Positions 62,950-64,000 of a stretch of 64,000 nucleotides of DNA are shown here, piece after piece (the first letter of the stretch is position 1; each line of letters begins with the position of its first letter). The stretch is taken from contig NZ_QPCG01000005.1 of the NCBI RefSeq assembly GCF_003351025.1, forward strand, positions 443,165 through 507,164, read 5' to 3'. The notes beneath the pieces were generated by a model. The model did no database searches. It worked only from the letters and a program-made list of their open reading frames with translations, and had not been told where the DNA came from. The position numbers and the translations under genes were made by a program. The DNA comes from Mucilaginibacter endophyticus. GTDB taxonomy: Bacteria > Bacteroidota > Bacteroidia > Sphingobacteriales > Sphingobacteriaceae.

Positions 62950-64000
62950 ATGCAAACAAAACTAAAAGTATTGGCCCTTGCTTTGGCAATGCCATTGGGG
63001 ATGAGGGTAATGGCGCAGCAGAAAGCGCCGGCGCAGGTATGGTCTGAAGCGAAGGCAAAAACATGGTACGCGCAGCAACAATGGCTGGTTGGTGCCGATT
63101 TTATTCCAAGCACAGCCATCAATCAGTTAGAGATGTGGCAAGCCGATACTTTCGATCCAAAAACAATAGATAAAGAATTGGGCTATGCTCAGGGGATTGG
63201 TATGAATGTGATGCGCGTATTCCTGCACCATTTAGCCTGGGAGCAGGATCCTGAAGGTTTCAAAAAACGTATGGACGAGTACTTGGCTATCTCCAGTAAG
63301 CACGGCGTTAAAACCATGTTTGTATTTTTTGACGATTGCTGGAACAAAGTGCCTAAAGTTGGTAAGCAGCCAGAGCCAAAACCGGGTATCCATAATTCAG
63401 GCTGGATGCAGGATCCGGGGCAGCCGGCATCGGATAACGCGGCAAATTCGCCGGTACTTGAAAAATATGTAAAAGACGTATTGAAGCGTTTCGCCAATGA
63501 TAAACGCGTACTGCTTTGGGATTTGTACAATGAGCCAGGCAACTCAGATAAAGGCAGCCGCTCGTTACCATTGCTTAAAAGCGTTTTCAAATGGGCAAGG
63601 CAGGTAAACCCGAGTCAGCCAATTAGTGCCGGTGTTTGGCGCTGGGACCTGGAAGAGTTAAACAAATTCCAGATAGCTAACTCGGACATTGTTACTTATC
63701 ATGACTATACTCCGGAAGCTGAACACCTGAAAACAGTACAGTTTTTGAAAATGAATGGTCGCCCGTTGATTTGTACTGAATATATGGCCCGTCCGCGCAA
63801 CAGCCTGTTCGGCACGGTATTGCCAATGCTTAAAAAAGAAAATGTGGGCGCTATAAACTGGGGTTTTGTAAGCGGTAAAACCAATACCATTTACGCCTGG
63901 GATACCCCAATGCCTGATGGTAAAGAACCAAAGCTGTGGTTCCACGATATTTTCCGTAAGGATGGTACTGCCTACATCCCGGAAGAAACAAACCTGATCA
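62950..64000 (+). CDS. GH5-like glycoside hydrolase, 3' end cut by window edge
   Basis: About 350 residues visible from the ATG at 62950; the frame is open to the window end. Signal peptide to VMAQ (about 22). Barrel features: ADFIPSTAINQLEMWQ, MNVMRVFLHHLAWEQD, acid/base Glu195 in DLYNEPGN and nucleophile Glu277 in ICTEYMAR, as in clan A (GH5-like) enzymes. Close relatives are often labelled 1,4-beta-xylanase in Bacteroidota, but the substrate is not known. It belongs to the PUL by position. Confidence 0.82.
   Translation, partial: MQTKLKVLALALAMPLGMRVMAQQKAPAQVWSEAKAKTWYAQQQWLVGADFIPSTAINQLEMWQADTFDPKTIDKELGYAQGIGMNVMRVFLHHLAWEQDPEGFKKRMDEYLAISSKHGVKTMFVFFDDCWNKVPKVGKQPEPKPGIHNSGWMQDPGQPASDNAANSPVLEKYVKDVLKRFANDKRVLLWDLYNEPGNSDKGSRSLPLLKSVFKWARQVNPSQPISAGVWRWDLEELNKFQIANSDIVTYHDYTPEAEHLKTVQFLKMNGRPLICTEYMARPRNSLFGTVLPMLKKENVGAINWGFVSGKTNTIYAWDTPMPDGKEPKLWFHDIFRKDGTAYIPEETNLI

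Overview
The window looks like a chromosomal segment of a Bacteroidota bacterium, most likely family Sphingobacteriaceae (Mucilaginibacter- or Pedobacter-like). This is inferred from the short primary sigma factor without region 1.1, the TAnnTTTG-type -7 promoter elements, the SusC/SusD pair, a hybrid two-component regulator, many signal-peptide glycosidases, and intergenic space filled with palindromic repeats. No rRNA, tRNA, CRISPR or phage genes were seen.

Region 1 (1-16791) is mostly housekeeping. On the minus strand lie the cell-shape operon mreB-mreC-mreD-mrdA (mrdA runs off the left edge) and purN/purH, with a four-helix-bundle (S23) gene between purN and purH that is bracketed by a near-perfect 31-bp inverted repeat. 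Then come a small lipoprotein, a DlgD/YiaK-type dehydrogenase, a PIN-domain toxin with a putative antitoxin, an RluA-family pseudouridine synthase, panB, carA, a Cdd1-like protein, the primary sigma factor and a large AsmA-family protein. Region 2 (16928-20154) has a Rossmann oxidoreductase, an exported alpha/beta hydrolase, an AraC regulator and a PEBP/YbhB protein.

Region 3 (20353-40795) is an L-arabinose utilisation locus: a GH43-like enzyme and an AraC regulator facing a second sugar isomerase (COG2407 type), then araB, araD, a GH27 enzyme, araA, a sodium/sugar symporter, an exported mutarotase, a GH51 arabinofuranosidase, a GH43 endo-arabinanase, another GH43 and a GH2. Region 4 (41033-46143) is a divergent pair: a giant FG-GAP/ASPIC lipoprotein and a vanadium-haloperoxidase/PAP2-type lipoprotein.

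Region 5 (46480-64000) is a polysaccharide utilisation locus: a hybrid two-component regulator facing susC-susD-DUF3823, followed by GH2, GH127, GH43-like, GH93-like and a GH5-like enzyme cut by the right edge. Together regions 3 and 5 suggest that arabinose-containing pectic side chains are bound and cut at the cell surface, oligosaccharides pass the outer membrane through SusCD, periplasmic enzymes release L-arabinose, the symporter imports it, and AraA, AraB and AraD turn it into D-xylulose 5-phosphate.

The most noteworthy signals are: the inverted-repeat-bracketed S23 gene and a related ORF-less hairpin between mreB and mreC; about ten families of palindromic intergenic elements, three of them in two copies; a GH27 enzyme inside the ara operon with Phe replacing one Asp of the galactose-binding pair, suggesting beta-L-arabinopyranosidase activity; a 14-bp tandem duplication that has separated a toxin start from the antitoxin stop; and probable TTG starts for the hybrid regulator and one arabinanase.
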